Source: a virus. From it: DNA of 39,919 nt. Each line of letters begins with the position of its first letter. Within the stretch, counting starts at the first letter, position 1. Positions 31,299-36,787 of the stretch are shown one piece after another. Position numbers and translations under genes: made by a program. The stretch covers positions 1 through 39,919 of the IMG/VR virus record IMGVR_UViG_3300024054_000031, one strand, 5' to 3'. The notes under the pieces are model-generated. The model saw only the letters and a list, made by a program, of their open reading frames with translations. It was not told the origin of the DNA and made no database searches.

Positions 31299-31478
31299 TT
31301 AATCGGTTAGAGTTATTATTTTTCTCCTCAGTTCATTGATCTCCATTACAGGGAGATTCGAGGTGCAGGAAGTCCCGCAGGCGGTTAATATTTCATCCGC
31401 TCGTTTTGCGTCCTGCAAAAGACGCTCAAGCGCAAGATGTAGGATTTCCTGTTCCTTTTTTGTGATCTCAACTTTCAT
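31299..31478 (-). CDS. Small hypothetical protein (59 aa)
   Basis: A frame starts with ATG at 31476-31478, overlapping the stop of the zinc-ribbon gene by an ATGA, and ends with TAA at 31299-31301, 4 bp before the RecT start. The product begins MKVEITKKEQEILHLALE and has an amphipathic helix, then a short CGTSC region. The tight packing supports it as a real gene. It may be a small partner of RecT, but this is speculative. Confidence 0.6.
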   Translation of the reverse strand: MKVEITKKEQEILHLALERLLQDAKRADEILTACGTSCTSNLPVMEINELRRKIITLTD

Positions 31479-31816
31479 TGCTTTATGTTTTTTGGTTTGA
31501 GATATATTTCCATAAATTCACGGGCTACATCATAATTTGCTTTGATCTTTTCAGAAAGCCATTCGGCGAATAACATCTGAAAATTTGGATGTTTGGGAAT
31601 TATATCCACATATACTCCTTGCAAACTATTCATTTCAATTTCAGACATATTCTCCCCGATCTCCCATGCTTCTGCATCATTTCTACAATCAAGGCAGATA
31701 GAATCAGTAACCGGGATCGGTTTCTGGCAGTCCTTGCATTTATTTTCAGGAATCTGGCGGTCAATTTCAGACAGGCGTTCCTGAAATCTTTGATATTCTG
31801 CTTCCCTGTATTCCAT
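31475..31816 (-). CDS. Zinc-ribbon protein (113 aa)
   Basis: Two CxxC pairs at C27/C30 and C41/C44 (KCKDCQKPIPV ... CLDC) form a likely zinc ribbon, similar to the zinc finger of DksA/TraR-like proteins. The N-terminal helix (EAEYQRFQERLSEIDRQI) precedes it, and the C-terminal half is helical. If the relation to DksA holds, it could act on RNA polymerase, but the catalytic-type acidic coiled-coil tip is not seen. Its stop overlaps the next gene. Confidence 0.65.
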   Translation of the reverse strand: MEYREAEYQRFQERLSEIDRQIPENKCKDCQKPIPVTDSICLDCRNDAEAWEIGENMSEIEMNSLQGVYVDIIPKHPNFQMLFAEWLSEKIKANYDVAREFMEIYLKPKNIKQ

Positions 31817-31821
31817 GATGT

Positions 31822-32058
31822 TTATATGTTTTCTATATCCATATTAAAAAGAAAATTCGGAGTAACACCTGTCTCCCGGCAAATAATCTCTACAAATTCC
31901 GGAGAAATCGTTTTCGTTTTACCAGAACATAGGTTATTCATATTCATATTCTGAGAAAACCGGCTACTGTTAGGCCACAGTAACCTTGCAAGGTCGATTT
32001 TACGGATACGTTTTCCGTTGGCATTTGCATATCCGATTGCTTCATTGATTCTTAACAT
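31822..32058 (-). CDS. XRE-family HTH protein (78 aa)
   Basis: The start is set at ATG 32058 (MLRINEAIGYANANGKR); a longer frame to 32112 overlaps the upstream gene. The HTH is visible as IRKIDLARLLWPNSSRFSQN, with a final ISPEFVEIICRETGVTPNFL typical of the third/fourth helix region of Cro/CI-like regulators. It is among the first genes of the early operon, so it could control early promoters. No lysogeny genes are seen, so it is not evidence for a temperate cycle. Confidence 0.75.
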   Translation of the reverse strand: MLRINEAIGYANANGKRIRKIDLARLLWPNSSRFSQNMNMNNLCSGKTKTISPEFVEIICRETGVTPNFLFNMDIENI

Positions 32059-32066
32059 ATATATAT

Positions 32067-32276
32067 TTATTTTGCATAAAATATCACTCGCAATCCCCGG
32101 CGTAGTTTGCATTCACATTTATCACCCGTAGATTCATAAGCCCGGCGGATCAGGTTTTCCGCAATAGTAGCTTCGACCAAGGACAATAAGCCAGTCATGC
32201 CAACCAATTTATGAACCTTCTGGCTGCCGGACTGACCGGAAACTTTGATACGGAAATCTTTAGTCGGGGAAATCAT
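32067..32276 (-). CDS. Small basic hypothetical protein (69 aa)
   Basis: A short protein beginning MISPTKDFRIKVSGQSGSQ with a helical middle and a C-terminal CECKLRRGLRVIFYAK region. The ATG directly follows the TAA of the preceding 31-aa gene. The small size, basic charge and early position are typical of phage regulatory proteins, but nothing diagnostic is seen. Confidence 0.55.
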   Translation of the reverse strand: MISPTKDFRIKVSGQSGSQKVHKLVGMTGLLSLVEATIAENLIRRAYESTGDKCECKLRRGLRVIFYAK

Positions 32277-32372
32277 TTATTGTAAATGTATATATTCATT
32301 ATATTTTGATTCGTTTTCAAAAACCCAGCCGGCGAAACAGATCAAAGATGTAATAAATGTAAATACTCTCAT
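32277..32372 (-). CDS. Small membrane or exported peptide (31 aa)
   Basis: The frame begins with ATG at 32370-32372, overlapping the stop of the first early gene (ATGA), and ends immediately before the next ATG. The product starts MRVFTFITSLICFAGWVF, a short hydrophobic helix, with an acidic and polar tail. The tight coupling argues for translation. No function can be assigned. Confidence 0.45.
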   Translation of the reverse strand: MRVFTFITSLICFAGWVFENESKYNEYIHLQ

Positions 32373-32722
32373 ATCATCTCGTATTTGCATTTCCACTCGT
32401 CCTCATCTGTTGGAGTAGGTATAGTTATCCTTATGGGTTCCCCGCTCAATTTTCCCCGTAGAAAGGCAGGGGCCTTAAAACTCCAATGCTCCCAGGTTGT
32501 TTCTTGGCCGGCTTTTTCAAATTTGAAACGAAACATCAACCCCTTAGACTGGAAAGAATAGCGAGGGTCTGCAACGCCATCTTTGTATACCTCAACAACC
32601 AACGGCAGGTATCCGGCGTTTTCTGCCCTTTCGTTTAGGGCCAGAATTACATTTGCATAGCAAGGCTTTAATCTTGCTATTTCACAAATTTCGTTTTTTG
32701 TATTTTTATATACACTGATCAT
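32369..32722 (-). CDS. First early-operon protein, unknown function (117 aa)
   Basis: This is the first gene after the early promoter at 32748-32796, so it is likely expressed first. It begins MISVYKNTKNEICEIARLK and is a mixed alpha/beta soluble protein with WEHWSFKAPAF near residue 77. The leader is about 20 nt. First-transcribed phage genes often target the host, but no motif allows a functional call here. Confidence 0.65.
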   Translation of the reverse strand: MISVYKNTKNEICEIARLKPCYANVILALNERAENAGYLPLVVEVYKDGVADPRYSFQSKGLMFRFKFEKAGQETTWEHWSFKAPAFLRGKLSGEPIRITIPTPTDEDEWKCKYEMI

Positions 32723-32747
32723 CCTTTAAGGTTTTATATATTTACTA

Positions 32748-32796
32748 CAAATATAAACTATTTCTTTACTATTGATATTAAAATAGGATTAAAATG
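32748..32796 (-). promoter_or_regulatory. Early promoter box (copy B)
   Basis: On the minus strand this 49-bp box ends in TATATTTG, an exact Bacteroidota -7 TAnnTTTG. It aligns without gaps, 39 of 49 positions identical, to copy A at 26958-27006. Shared parts include CATTTTAATC and AATAGTTTATATTT. The gene start is 26 bp downstream of the -7 element. A conserved block of this length suggests a binding site beyond the core promoter. Confidence 0.8.
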
Positions 32797-32812
32797 TGGT
32801 TAAAATTTGTAA

Positions 32813-32835
32813 ACTATTGACCTGCAAATAGTCAA
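32813..32835. repeat. Palindromic operator-like site upstream of the early promoter
   Basis: ACTATT (32813-32818) is mirrored by AATAGT (32827-32832), and TTGAC (32817-32821) by GTCAA (32831-32835). The site lies just upstream of promoter copy B, in the 240-bp noncoding region. Overlapping palindromes near a promoter are typical regulator-binding sites, but the motif is too short to be certain. Confidence 0.4.
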
Positions 32836-32864
32836 AATTTATTTTTAGGGAATTTGCGATATAG

Positions 32865-32918
32865 GATCGTTTCGCCGTTAGTTAGTGGTATAGACTACCC
32901 TGACGGAGATCGTTCGCC
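32865..32918. other. Structured noncoding element with direct repeats (unknown function)
   Basis: In the gap 32723-32963, two near-copies GATCGTTTCGCC (32865-32876) and GATCGTTCGCC (32908-32918) flank a hairpin. The stem pairs CCGTTAG (32875-32881) with CTGACGG (32900-32906), including one G-T pair, plus an inner stem GGTA (32887-32890) with TACC (32896-32899) around the loop TAGAC. The plus-strand form is the more stable. It is GC-richer than its surroundings. It is not a tRNA. It could be an origin hairpin, a packaging or attachment signal, a small RNA or a terminator-like structure. Confidence 0.5.
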
Positions 32919-32963
32919 TACGGGGCTGTATTGAAAGAATTTGAAACTTAAAAAGGCAGATAT

Positions 32964-33581
32964 TTATTTAAGACGGACCAAGAACAAAACCTCTCCAGTT
33001 GGCTTCCCGGCGGTCCAGTCATATCCGACACCTCCCCCGATGCCCCATTTGTCTTTCCTGGTATAGACCATCCCGGCAGTTAGCGAGTTGATCCCGATCG
33101 GTGAAAGACAAGCCGAAGGACTGCCGTATAACCACAGATGAGATCGGTCAATTTTTTCTGGCAACTTCAAAAGGCATGTATCGACCGTCTTAGTTATATA
33201 TATAGATTGTCGTGGAATGACAAAATCCGAAAAACCGATTTCCTGCAACTCGCCCAGGCAATATGCCCGCCAACGGAAACGCCAACCCTCACCGCTATAT
33301 GTAGAATCGTACCACGCTTCCTGCTTCTGCACCCAGACCGTATCATGAACAATGATTTTCACAGGGACAGGTTTTGTGATTACCGTAGATTGCCCGTGTA
33401 TATATATTGTATCATTGACCGTATCGATTGTTACCGGAGCGTCTCGGCAGGAAAGGTACAGTTTTTCAAAATCATCCGCCCTTTTCCGTTGCTTGCGAAC
33501 CTGGCAAAACTGAACCAGGCATCCGGAAGCGATCAGGATGATAATCGTGAATTGCAGGTAGTTAATCAGTTTTGCTTTCAT
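32964..33581 (-). CDS. Membrane-anchored or lipoprotein-like protein of the lysis region (205 aa)
   Basis: The N-terminus carries a hydrophobic segment (residues about 8-26) with an ASGC pattern at C21 that could be a lipobox; the alternative is a simple membrane anchor. The middle has a short charged helical stretch and many T/V/I-rich beta regions. The last ~25 residues (WGIGGGVGYDWTAGKPTG) look like a membrane beta-strand motif. It is the last gene of the late transcript, overlapping the holin candidate by 20 nt. A spanin-like role or surface function is possible; no family is certain. Confidence 0.7.
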   Translation of the reverse strand: MKAKLINYLQFTIIILIASGCLVQFCQVRKQRKRADDFEKLYLSCRDAPVTIDTVNDTIYIHGQSTVITKPVPVKIIVHDTVWVQKQEAWYDSTYSGEGWRFRWRAYCLGELQEIGFSDFVIPRQSIYITKTVDTCLLKLPEKIDRSHLWLYGSPSACLSPIGINSLTAGMVYTRKDKWGIGGGVGYDWTAGKPTGEVLFLVRLK

Positions 33582-33810
33582 CTTTTTTTCCGTTTGCGAT
33601 CATATCAGTTTTATCGGCAGAACCTTTCGAGCTACCGTAAAAGTACCCAACGACCGATGCGAAGGAGCTTATTAAAGCTCCAACGGTTATATTAAGAATA
33701 TCCACATTTGACGTTGGCACGTCATTGTAAACCAAGAAATAAAGCAAAAGAAAAAACCCGGTTACAATAACTCCGCCCAGAACATACATAAAAATATTTC
33801 TCGTTTTCAT
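33562..33810 (-). CDS. Holin candidate (82 aa)
   Basis: Two hydrophobic helices (residues about 8-27 and 41-58: GGVIVTGFFLLLYFLVYN and TVGALISSFASVVGYFYG) are followed by a charged lysine-rich tail, the plan of class II holins. It sits between M15 peptidase and the 205-aa protein in the lysis module. Holins control when the endolysin crosses the membrane. The final hydrophilic tail is typical. Confidence 0.75.
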   Translation of the reverse strand: MKTRNIFMYVLGGVIVTGFFLLLYFLVYNDVPTSNVDILNITVGALISSFASVVGYFYGSSKGSADKTDMIANGKKDESKTD

Positions 33811-33822
33811 ATATATCGGTTT

Positions 33823-34251
33823 TTATTTATATGGCACTTCCAGTAATTCATTCAGGCCAGTCCAACGGCAATCGACATGACACCACGTAGGAGTGTCTTT
33901 TTCAATGGTGCTGATGCCGAATTTTACTACTAATGTATTGTAATTTAACCTTACGATTTGGCGGATTGTTTCGGGCAAATGCCCCTCGACTTTAATATCG
34001 ACCGCCCGCCCGGATCGGTGCTGTGAAAAATGCGCCCCGGTATCGCTTGTCGGATCACGGTATCCGGACTCGTCATATTGACCTGCACGATGCCAGTTAT
34101 TGATGATGATCGGTTTTTGCATGTAATCCCGCAACCATTGACAGAAAGCCACGATACGGGGATCAACGAGCCAGATCGAGTTTTCGCCGAAAATCTCATA
34201 AACCCGTTTCGGGACAAATTCCTGAATTACAAAGTTTTCAGATATTTTCAT
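33823..34251 (-). CDS. M15-type peptidase endolysin (142 aa)
   Basis: The protein is a small metallopeptidase of the M15 fold (D-alanyl-D-alanine carboxypeptidase or endolysin). The zinc-binding pattern is visible: H78 and D85 in SQHRSGRAVDI, and H125 in WCHVDCR. An N-terminal basic helix (SENFVIQEFVPKRVYEIF) precedes a catalytic core. It lies 12 bp upstream of the holin candidate, giving a classic lysis pair that would cleave peptide cross-links of host peptidoglycan. Confidence 0.92.
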   Translation of the reverse strand: MKISENFVIQEFVPKRVYEIFGENSIWLVDPRIVAFCQWLRDYMQKPIIINNWHRAGQYDESGYRDPTSDTGAHFSQHRSGRAVDIKVEGHLPETIRQIVRLNYNTLVVKFGISTIEKDTPTWCHVDCRWTGLNELLEVPYK

Positions 34252-34254
34252 ATA

Positions 34255-34566
34255 TTATGTTTTTTTATATTCAAGTTTATGTATCCTATCGTGGTGCGTC
34301 TGAAGAACCGTCCGGACTTCATATACGTTCTTTTTATTGGTATCACAATCTTTGTATAATTCATTCACGTCTTTTGTTATCAGGGCAATGCTTATGTCAG
34401 TCTTTTCCATACGTTCTACGACTTTGTCTAACCGTTCGATCAGTTTGCGCTGTGTTCCCCAATAGATTGAAATCAGTGCTGTTATTAAAGCTACATTGAT
34501 TGCACTCAAAGCCGGAATCATCATGCTGTAAATGCGAATCGTTTCTGTCAAATGTTCCTCACCCAT
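34255..34566 (-). CDS. Membrane protein with coiled coil (103 aa)
   Basis: The start is set at ATG 34566 (MGEEHLTETIRIY), as the open frame extends only 9 bp further to a TTG. A hydrophobic segment (residues about 12-37) is followed by a coiled coil (LIERLDKVVERMEKTDIS). The topology resembles an inner-membrane spanin or a holin-associated protein. Its ATG lies within the upstream 36-aa gene end. It is 3 bp from the M15 gene. Confidence 0.65.
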   Translation of the reverse strand: MGEEHLTETIRIYSMMIPALSAINVALITALISIYWGTQRKLIERLDKVVERMEKTDISIALITKDVNELYKDCDTNKKNVYEVRTVLQTHHDRIHKLEYKKT

Positions 34567-34669
34567 AGACTGCAAAGTAAATAATCAATAAGTTGCATAT
34601 GACGTATAGGATTCCGATTAGCATGATCCGCCGGTTCATTCGTTTCATATACATTTTCACTTCGCTCAT
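34559..34669 (-). CDS. Small membrane peptide (36 aa)
   Basis: The frame starts with ATG at 34667-34669 and ends with TGA at 34559-34561. It encodes a basic N-terminus (EVKMYMKRMNRRIM) followed by a single membrane helix (LIGILYVICNLLIIYFAVY). The stop overlaps the next gene's start, so they are coupled. In a lysis region such peptides may be holin or antiholin, but no evidence separates these. Confidence 0.55.
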   Translation of the reverse strand: MSEVKMYMKRMNRRIMLIGILYVICNLLIIYFAVYG

Positions 34670-34672
34670 ATA

Positions 34673-35122
34673 TCATTTCTTTTTTAATACATAAGAATAA
34701 AACAGCGTGAAAGTAAGCCCGAATACGGCAGATAGAAACAGGTAATCTACGATCCACATCGACCAATGATGCAGCCCGCAGAAACCTGATAGGGTCGTAT
34801 AGCTTTTTGAGAATAAGGCATAAAACACAGGCACAAGCAAAACGCATCGCAGAAATATGAATTGCGCAAAGTGCCACAGATCAGTAACAAAAACAAAAAC
34901 GGTCGTACTACCAGGAAACGCTTCGCCTTGCTGTAGATCACGGTTTTTGTATTTATTCCGCCATGATATTTCCGGGTTCACCCAAAATGAATTTACATAT
35001 TTAGCAAAGATCGACGTAGCGAACCGAAAACGTATTACGTCCATGATTGCCTTCCCGATCCCGGCAGCGATCAGCAATAGAATAATTGCCGTAAGTTTCC
35101 AGATAAAATCAATATACCACAT
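34673..35122 (-). CDS. Multi-pass membrane protein (149 aa)
   Basis: Four hydrophobic segments are visible: about residues 9-25 (KLTAIILLLIAAGIG), 75-98 (TTVFVFVTDLWHFAQFIFLR), 99-115 and 122-144. The loop near residues 45-70 is charged. It lies in the lysis module between the small membrane peptide and the spanin pair. It may be a holin of a larger type, or another envelope protein; nothing decides this. Confidence 0.65.
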   Translation of the reverse strand: MWYIDFIWKLTAIILLLIAAGIGKAIMDVIRFRFATSIFAKYVNSFWVNPEISWRNKYKNRDLQQGEAFPGSTTVFVFVTDLWHFAQFIFLRCVLLVPVFYALFSKSYTTLSGFCGLHHWSMWIVDYLFLSAVFGLTFTLFYSYVLKKK

Positions 35123-35125
35123 ATT

Positions 35126-35365
35126 TCACTTTGTTTTGGTTGTGTCTTTCTTTTGTAGCTTCAACCGGCAGATCAGACTGTCCATTTTCTGCATGTTCTT
35201 TTTGAACGCATCCAACTGCACGGCCTGCATCTCGTGAATTTTTGCCTTTGCACTATCTGTCACCGGTTTCTGTGGTTCTTGTGGGTGTGATCCCGAAGTG
35301 AGTAAGCAGAAGCTCCAAGTTAGCATTAACCACACGGACACCGCTTTTAAGTTCGTCAATCTCAT
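35126..35365 (-). CDS. Nested exported protein, outer spanin-like (79 aa)
   Basis: The protein has an N-terminal signal-like segment (residues 7-24) with C20, then a Pro-rich stretch and a charged helix. Its ATG lies 170 nt inside the gene of the i-spanin-like protein and it is read in another frame. That nested arrangement is the hallmark of Rz/Rz1 spanin pairs, in which the inner protein carries a small outer-membrane lipoprotein gene. A clean lipobox is not seen (SFC precedes), so the outer-membrane anchor is uncertain. Confidence 0.6.
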   Translation of the reverse strand: MRLTNLKAVSVWLMLTWSFCLLTSGSHPQEPQKPVTDSAKAKIHEMQAVQLDAFKKNMQKMDSLICRLKLQKKDTTKTK

Positions 35366-35534
35366 CTTGCTGGTCTTTATTCTCGGTTTTCAAAGTCTGG
35401 ATCGATAGTTCTAATTGTTCCCGCTCGACTTGCGCTTTTACAGACGACCTGATCCATCCGTATCCTGTCCCTAAAAATGCCAATATTGAACATATGGCAA
35501 CAATCGTAGATATTTTGGGAATGTATTTTTTCAT
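35253..35534 (-). CDS. Inner-membrane spanin-like protein (93 aa)
   Basis: The start is set at ATG 35534 (MKKYIPKISTIVAI); the frame is open up to 35576 but starts inside the preceding gene. A membrane helix near residues 8-26 precedes a coiled-coil region (EREQLELSIQTLKTENKD, QQDEIDELKSG). This is the plan of an i-spanin (Rz): single N-terminal helix plus periplasmic coiled coil. The 79-aa candidate o-spanin starts within this gene. Spanins fuse the inner and outer membranes to complete lysis. Confidence 0.7.
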   Translation of the reverse strand: MKKYIPKISTIVAICSILAFLGTGYGWIRSSVKAQVEREQLELSIQTLKTENKDQQDEIDELKSGVRVVNANLELLLTHFGITPTRTTETGDR

Positions 35535-35535
35535 T

Positions 35536-36087
35536 TTATGTAAATAAATACGGTTCAGTAGGATGGATGAACCCAAGCAACCGCAGCCCGTTATCTGTCA
35601 AAAACTGCATAGACCGTTCCTTTTTCCCCACCACTTCCCCTTCTCTTCCACCTTGAGCATTAGTGTTTCCTTCTATAGAGATGAATGAAAGCAGGTTTGG
35701 GACATCGATCACGATCCCGGCATGACCTTTCCAATCCGGGTTGCCGGAGATGAAATGCTGCCAGATGACCAGATCACCCGGTGCTGGGTTTCTGTCATAA
35801 ACAAACTGTCCACTTTTTGTAAACTGATTCCAGGTTTTTACAGCCATAGCCGAAAATAATCTATCCAGTACAGGAAAAGCATTTAGTGTAAATTTATGAT
35901 ATGCTTCCTTCCAGACCAACTCTGCAAAGTAGGCGCACCATGCCTGACCACTCTCCCATCCAACAGCTTTCATCCGTTCTTCAAAATCTGCCTGCATAAA
36001 ACCTTTATTCCCAGATATTTCTTTTTGTCCAAGGTATCCGATTGCGGTCAGAACAATCTCTTCCTGTATAGCGTTCAAAGGTGGCAT
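35536..36087 (-). CDS. CHAP-domain endolysin / amidase (183 aa)
   Basis: The CHAP motifs are present: catalytic C51 in GQAWCAYFAELV, the structural PAPGDLVIWQ region near 101-110, H122 in GHAGIVID and the acidic/N pair in ISIEGNTN near 136-143. CHAP enzymes cut peptidoglycan peptides or the amide bond. With the M15 peptidase this phage encodes two muralytic enzymes. The gene is 2 bp from the i-spanin and follows the 47-aa gene. It has no signal peptide, so it could be a virion or holin-dependent lysin. Confidence 0.9.
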   Translation of the reverse strand: MPPLNAIQEEIVLTAIGYLGQKEISGNKGFMQADFEERMKAVGWESGQAWCAYFAELVWKEAYHKFTLNAFPVLDRLFSAMAVKTWNQFTKSGQFVYDRNPAPGDLVIWQHFISGNPDWKGHAGIVIDVPNLLSFISIEGNTNAQGGREGEVVGKKERSMQFLTDNGLRLLGFIHPTEPYLFT

Positions 36088-36090
36088 AGA

Positions 36091-36234
36091 TCAGTCTTTT
36101 TTAGCTTTTTTAATTCGTTTCCTTACCCGTTCATCCTTTCGACCGGCCTTGCACCGTGAACCTTCCGTTACATATGTAATCCGATGACCTAACAGATCGC
36201 AGCCGGCAGATGAACCAATACATCCAAGTACCAT
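36091..36234 (-). CDS. Small basic protein (47 aa)
   Basis: The frame starts with ATG at 36232-36234 and ends with TGA at 36091-36093, 3 bp from the CHAP start. The product begins MVLGCIGSSAGCDLLGHR and ends KKAKKD with many R and K residues. It sits between exported fibre-like genes and the lysis genes. The role is unknown; it may be a short lysis or accessory protein. Confidence 0.55.
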   Translation of the reverse strand: MVLGCIGSSAGCDLLGHRITYVTEGSRCKAGRKDERVRKRIKKAKKD

Positions 36235-36253
36235 TATATTTTCAATTTATTCA

Positions 36254-36784
36254 TCATTCCAAATGTACCAGTTGTATAAACGCCATAACACGATATATGG
36301 TTATGGAAGCCGTTGCCGATACATTCATTATCTGGAATTTATACCTATCTCCAGTATTTGCATTTACATCATAACACAGCAAAGACAATATAACTCTGTT
36401 CCCTGCCCCTGTGACAGTTTGTAACTGTGAAGTAGGGACTTCCGCACCGTCTGTTATGTTATATAATCTCATTTGTATATCATTCCCGTTCGTGCCAGAC
36501 ATTGTAACAAATAAATCCACTCTTAAATGGCCCGTCCCGCCATTGAATGTGATAGTACTGTCTGACCTTGTGAAATTATGCAACTCAGGCCACGTCAGAT
36601 TTGCCGTGCTGAAGGCATAATAGAAACCGGAATTGTTAAACGAAAATGCCGTCCCTACGTCATTTGAGTAGTATCCGTAGCAATGTGTTGGTTCTTGCGC
36701 TTCGGTGATACCTCCCCCGGTAAGGTTCTGGGCAATCAGAACCGAATTGAGAAGTAAAAATGTTATGAGTAAAATTGCTTTCAT
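36254..36784 (-). CDS. Exported fibre-like protein, beta-sandwich C-terminus (176 aa)
   Basis: The signal peptide is MKAILLITFLLLNSVLIA with predicted cleavage IA|Q near residue 18. The mature part is a beta-rich protein: repeated strands with SF/YY/YAF, DLFVTMSGTNGND, MRLYNITDG, then RVILSLLCYD and the final VMAFIQLVHLE, resembling a C1q/TNF-like or tail-fibre knob fold. No membrane anchor is seen after the signal peptide. It lies next to three other exported fibre-like genes. A surface-binding or receptor-related role is plausible. Confidence 0.8.
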   Translation of the reverse strand: MKAILLITFLLLNSVLIAQNLTGGGITEAQEPTHCYGYYSNDVGTAFSFNNSGFYYAFSTANLTWPELHNFTRSDSTITFNGGTGHLRVDLFVTMSGTNGNDIQMRLYNITDGAEVPTSQLQTVTGAGNRVILSLLCYDVNANTGDRYKFQIMNVSATASITIYRVMAFIQLVHLE

Positions 36785-36787
36785 ATT

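Noticed and set aside
32865-32935. Possible tRNA gene in the noncoding region
   Set aside because: Parts resemble a D-arm (TTAGTTAGTGG), but no acceptor stem, proper anticodon loop or T-arm can be formed; a hairpin with direct repeats fits better.
33138-33695. Plus-strand frame of 185 codons over the lysis genes
   Set aside because: It runs opposite to well-supported minus-strand genes and begins and ends without signals.
34548-34877. Minus-strand frame of 109 codons overlapping two membrane protein genes
   Set aside because: It is in a frame shifted from the 149-aa and 36-aa genes, which are better explained by start-stop coupling and membrane-protein composition; this frame looks like shadow sequence.
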